Assembly: GCA_963970005.1 (NCBI GenBank)
Contig: CAXAMN010003558.1
Coordinates: 382,275-446,274, forward strand
Direction of reading: 5' to 3'
Source of the DNA: Durusdinium trenchii
Taxonomy: Eukaryota > Sar > Dinophyceae > Suessiales > Symbiodiniaceae
Length of the DNA stretch: 64,000 nt
Under the pieces are notes generated by a model. That model worked only from the letters and a program-made list of their open reading frames with translations, was not told where the DNA came from and ran no database searches. This document shows, piece after piece, positions 63,111-64,000 of the stretch. Within the stretch, counting starts at the first letter, position 1, and the number at the start of each line of letters is the position of its first letter. The translations under genes were made by a program, and so were the position numbers.

Positions 63111-63304
63111 AACATCTTCTGATCGTCCCTTTTAACATCCAAAGAATCCAAAGAAGATCTGCGGCTCAGGCCACTCCGGGTTTCACCATGTCATCATCTG
63201 CTCGGTCCAAACGTCCCCTTGCCCAAAACGACAAAAAAACATACGGGGTAGGTCGGTCGCCTGATCTCGGGTGATCTGGGTTGTGCAAGGCGCGATGTTC
63301 AGAT

Positions 63305-63440
63305 TCAGCAGGTCCAAGGTGCTGGACACCAGATCATTTCCCTGTCCCAAGCGGACAGGAGCTTGTTAACCCGAGTGATGATGTTTTCGAGACCAGCCAC
63401 ATGCGGAGGCCTCTTCTTCATCTTAAAGACACGGCTTCTT
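63305..63440 (-). CDS. Candidate exon, unknown protein
   Basis: The minus frame reads KMKKRPPHVAGLENIITRVN then KLLSAWDREMIWCPAPWTC. Coding-like, helical. Confidence 0.5.
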
Positions 63441-63744
63441 GGAGCTACAAGAAATTCTGGGGGATCAATGCAGTTGTTTTTCAACAAGGAAATCCACCAA
63501 CAAGTGTTGTCAAAGAAATGTGCTGTCGTTTAAAGCACAAAGACCAAGGGGTAGAAGCATTGTGATTCTAGACACATCTAGACACCGAACATCCCAGCTG
63601 CGCACTTTACTGTAGGTTCATGTGCCTTCCCTACTGACTACTGTACCTGGCAATCTTTGGTCTCTCCCCTATGCCTAAGAAAATACATCATTAACCGCAC
63701 AAAAAAACAACAAACAACCATAATTAGGAAATACCTGAACGTGT

Positions 63745-63925
63745 AATCGCTGCAATCGACCTGCGACTCCGACCGGATAGCGCTGGATAGCTCATGGCGG
63801 TGAACATCCAAATCTCCACCATCGGGACGGTTGATCCGGTCGTTGCCCGAACCAACCGATCGGTGGTCGCCTCGAGGAGGCTGAAATCACAGCGAAGATC
63901 CTTGCTGGTCAGCGTTTTTGTGCAT
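63745..63925 (-). CDS. Candidate exon, unknown protein
   Basis: The minus frame reads LTSKDLRCDFSLLEATTDRL, VRATTGSTVPMVEIWMFTAM and SYPALSGRSRRSIAAITRS. Strong coding appearance over about 60 codons. Family not recognised. It is the most upstream exon seen. Confidence 0.55.
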
Positions 63926-63962
63926 GGAAAAGGAAGGAAGAAATGGATTACACATGATTACA

Positions 63963-63983
63963 CATATATATATATATATATAA
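63963..63983. repeat. TA dinucleotide run
   Basis: CATATATATATATATATATAAG near the window end. Confidence 0.85.
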
Positions 63984-64000
63984 GGGATGACAAATGAAGT

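Noticed and set aside
1-64000. Spliced-leader, tRNA and 5S rRNA genes
   Set aside because: I looked for the dinoflagellate spliced-leader 3' word (TTTTGGCTCAAG) on both strands and for tRNA T-loop words; no convincing match by eye. A covariance-model search would be decisive.

Overview
The window looks like nuclear DNA of a dinoflagellate, probably a suessialean or symbiodiniacean type. Coding is split into many short exons (about 50-90 bases) separated by introns of 0.3-6 kb. Where homology fixes the reading frame, the introns use GT, GC and GA donors, every acceptor is AG, and the next exon almost always begins with G. Almost all recognisable coding sequence is on the minus strand, as in dinoflagellate one-way gene clusters. 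Low-complexity satellites and short interspersed repeats fill much of the rest. Most ORFs over 60 codons are chance ORFs in introns and repeats; only those with homology, splice logic or protein-like composition are listed.

Two tandem minus-strand genes for CbbX/SpoVK-type AAA+ ATPases are the best supported host genes. Copy 1 runs from about 29.9 kb down to about 11.7 kb and possibly to 8-10 kb. Copy 2 runs from 49.8 kb down to 42.8 kb. Walker A, Walker B, the FGQEAVDTL helix, an Arg-finger segment and the C-terminal NGRTVRN helix are found exon by exon. In copy 2 nine consecutive exons join in phase. Just downstream of copy 2 (42.3-41.1 kb) is a membrane-anchored, Pro/Ala-repeat protein with a C-terminal beta-trefoil (ricin-B-like) domain. 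A PAN/apple-like Cys exon lies at 55.3 kb.

A decayed retroelement lies at 16.7-18.97 kb inside copy 1. Read on the minus strand it encodes a C5 cytosine DNA methyltransferase, an RNase H-like domain and a tyrosine recombinase, a DIRS-like layout that includes a methyltransferase. It carries frameshifts, is truncated at its 5' side, and no reverse transcriptase is visible.

Repeat regions: a 32-bp telomere-like array (1.4 kb); a dispersed repeat shared by 2.2-2.8 kb, 26.0-26.2 kb and 55.8-56.3 kb; CATG-rich arrays (19.2 and 20.5 kb); a nest of five satellites between 25.06 and 28.81 kb (82-, 7-, 73-, 61- and 13-bp units) with a 627-N gap; a 2.6-kb TTTACAAAG satellite that switches strand twice (30.6-33.2 kb); and two short interspersed families that recur across the window. 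A second gap of 10 N is at 41.6 kb.

The remaining minus-strand exon candidates (1.7, 4.2-4.6, 8-10.6, 33.6-34.8, 36.5, 39-40.8, 52.5-63.9 kb) have protein-like composition and sometimes exact splice edges, but I do not recognise their families. Gene boundaries among them are not resolved.
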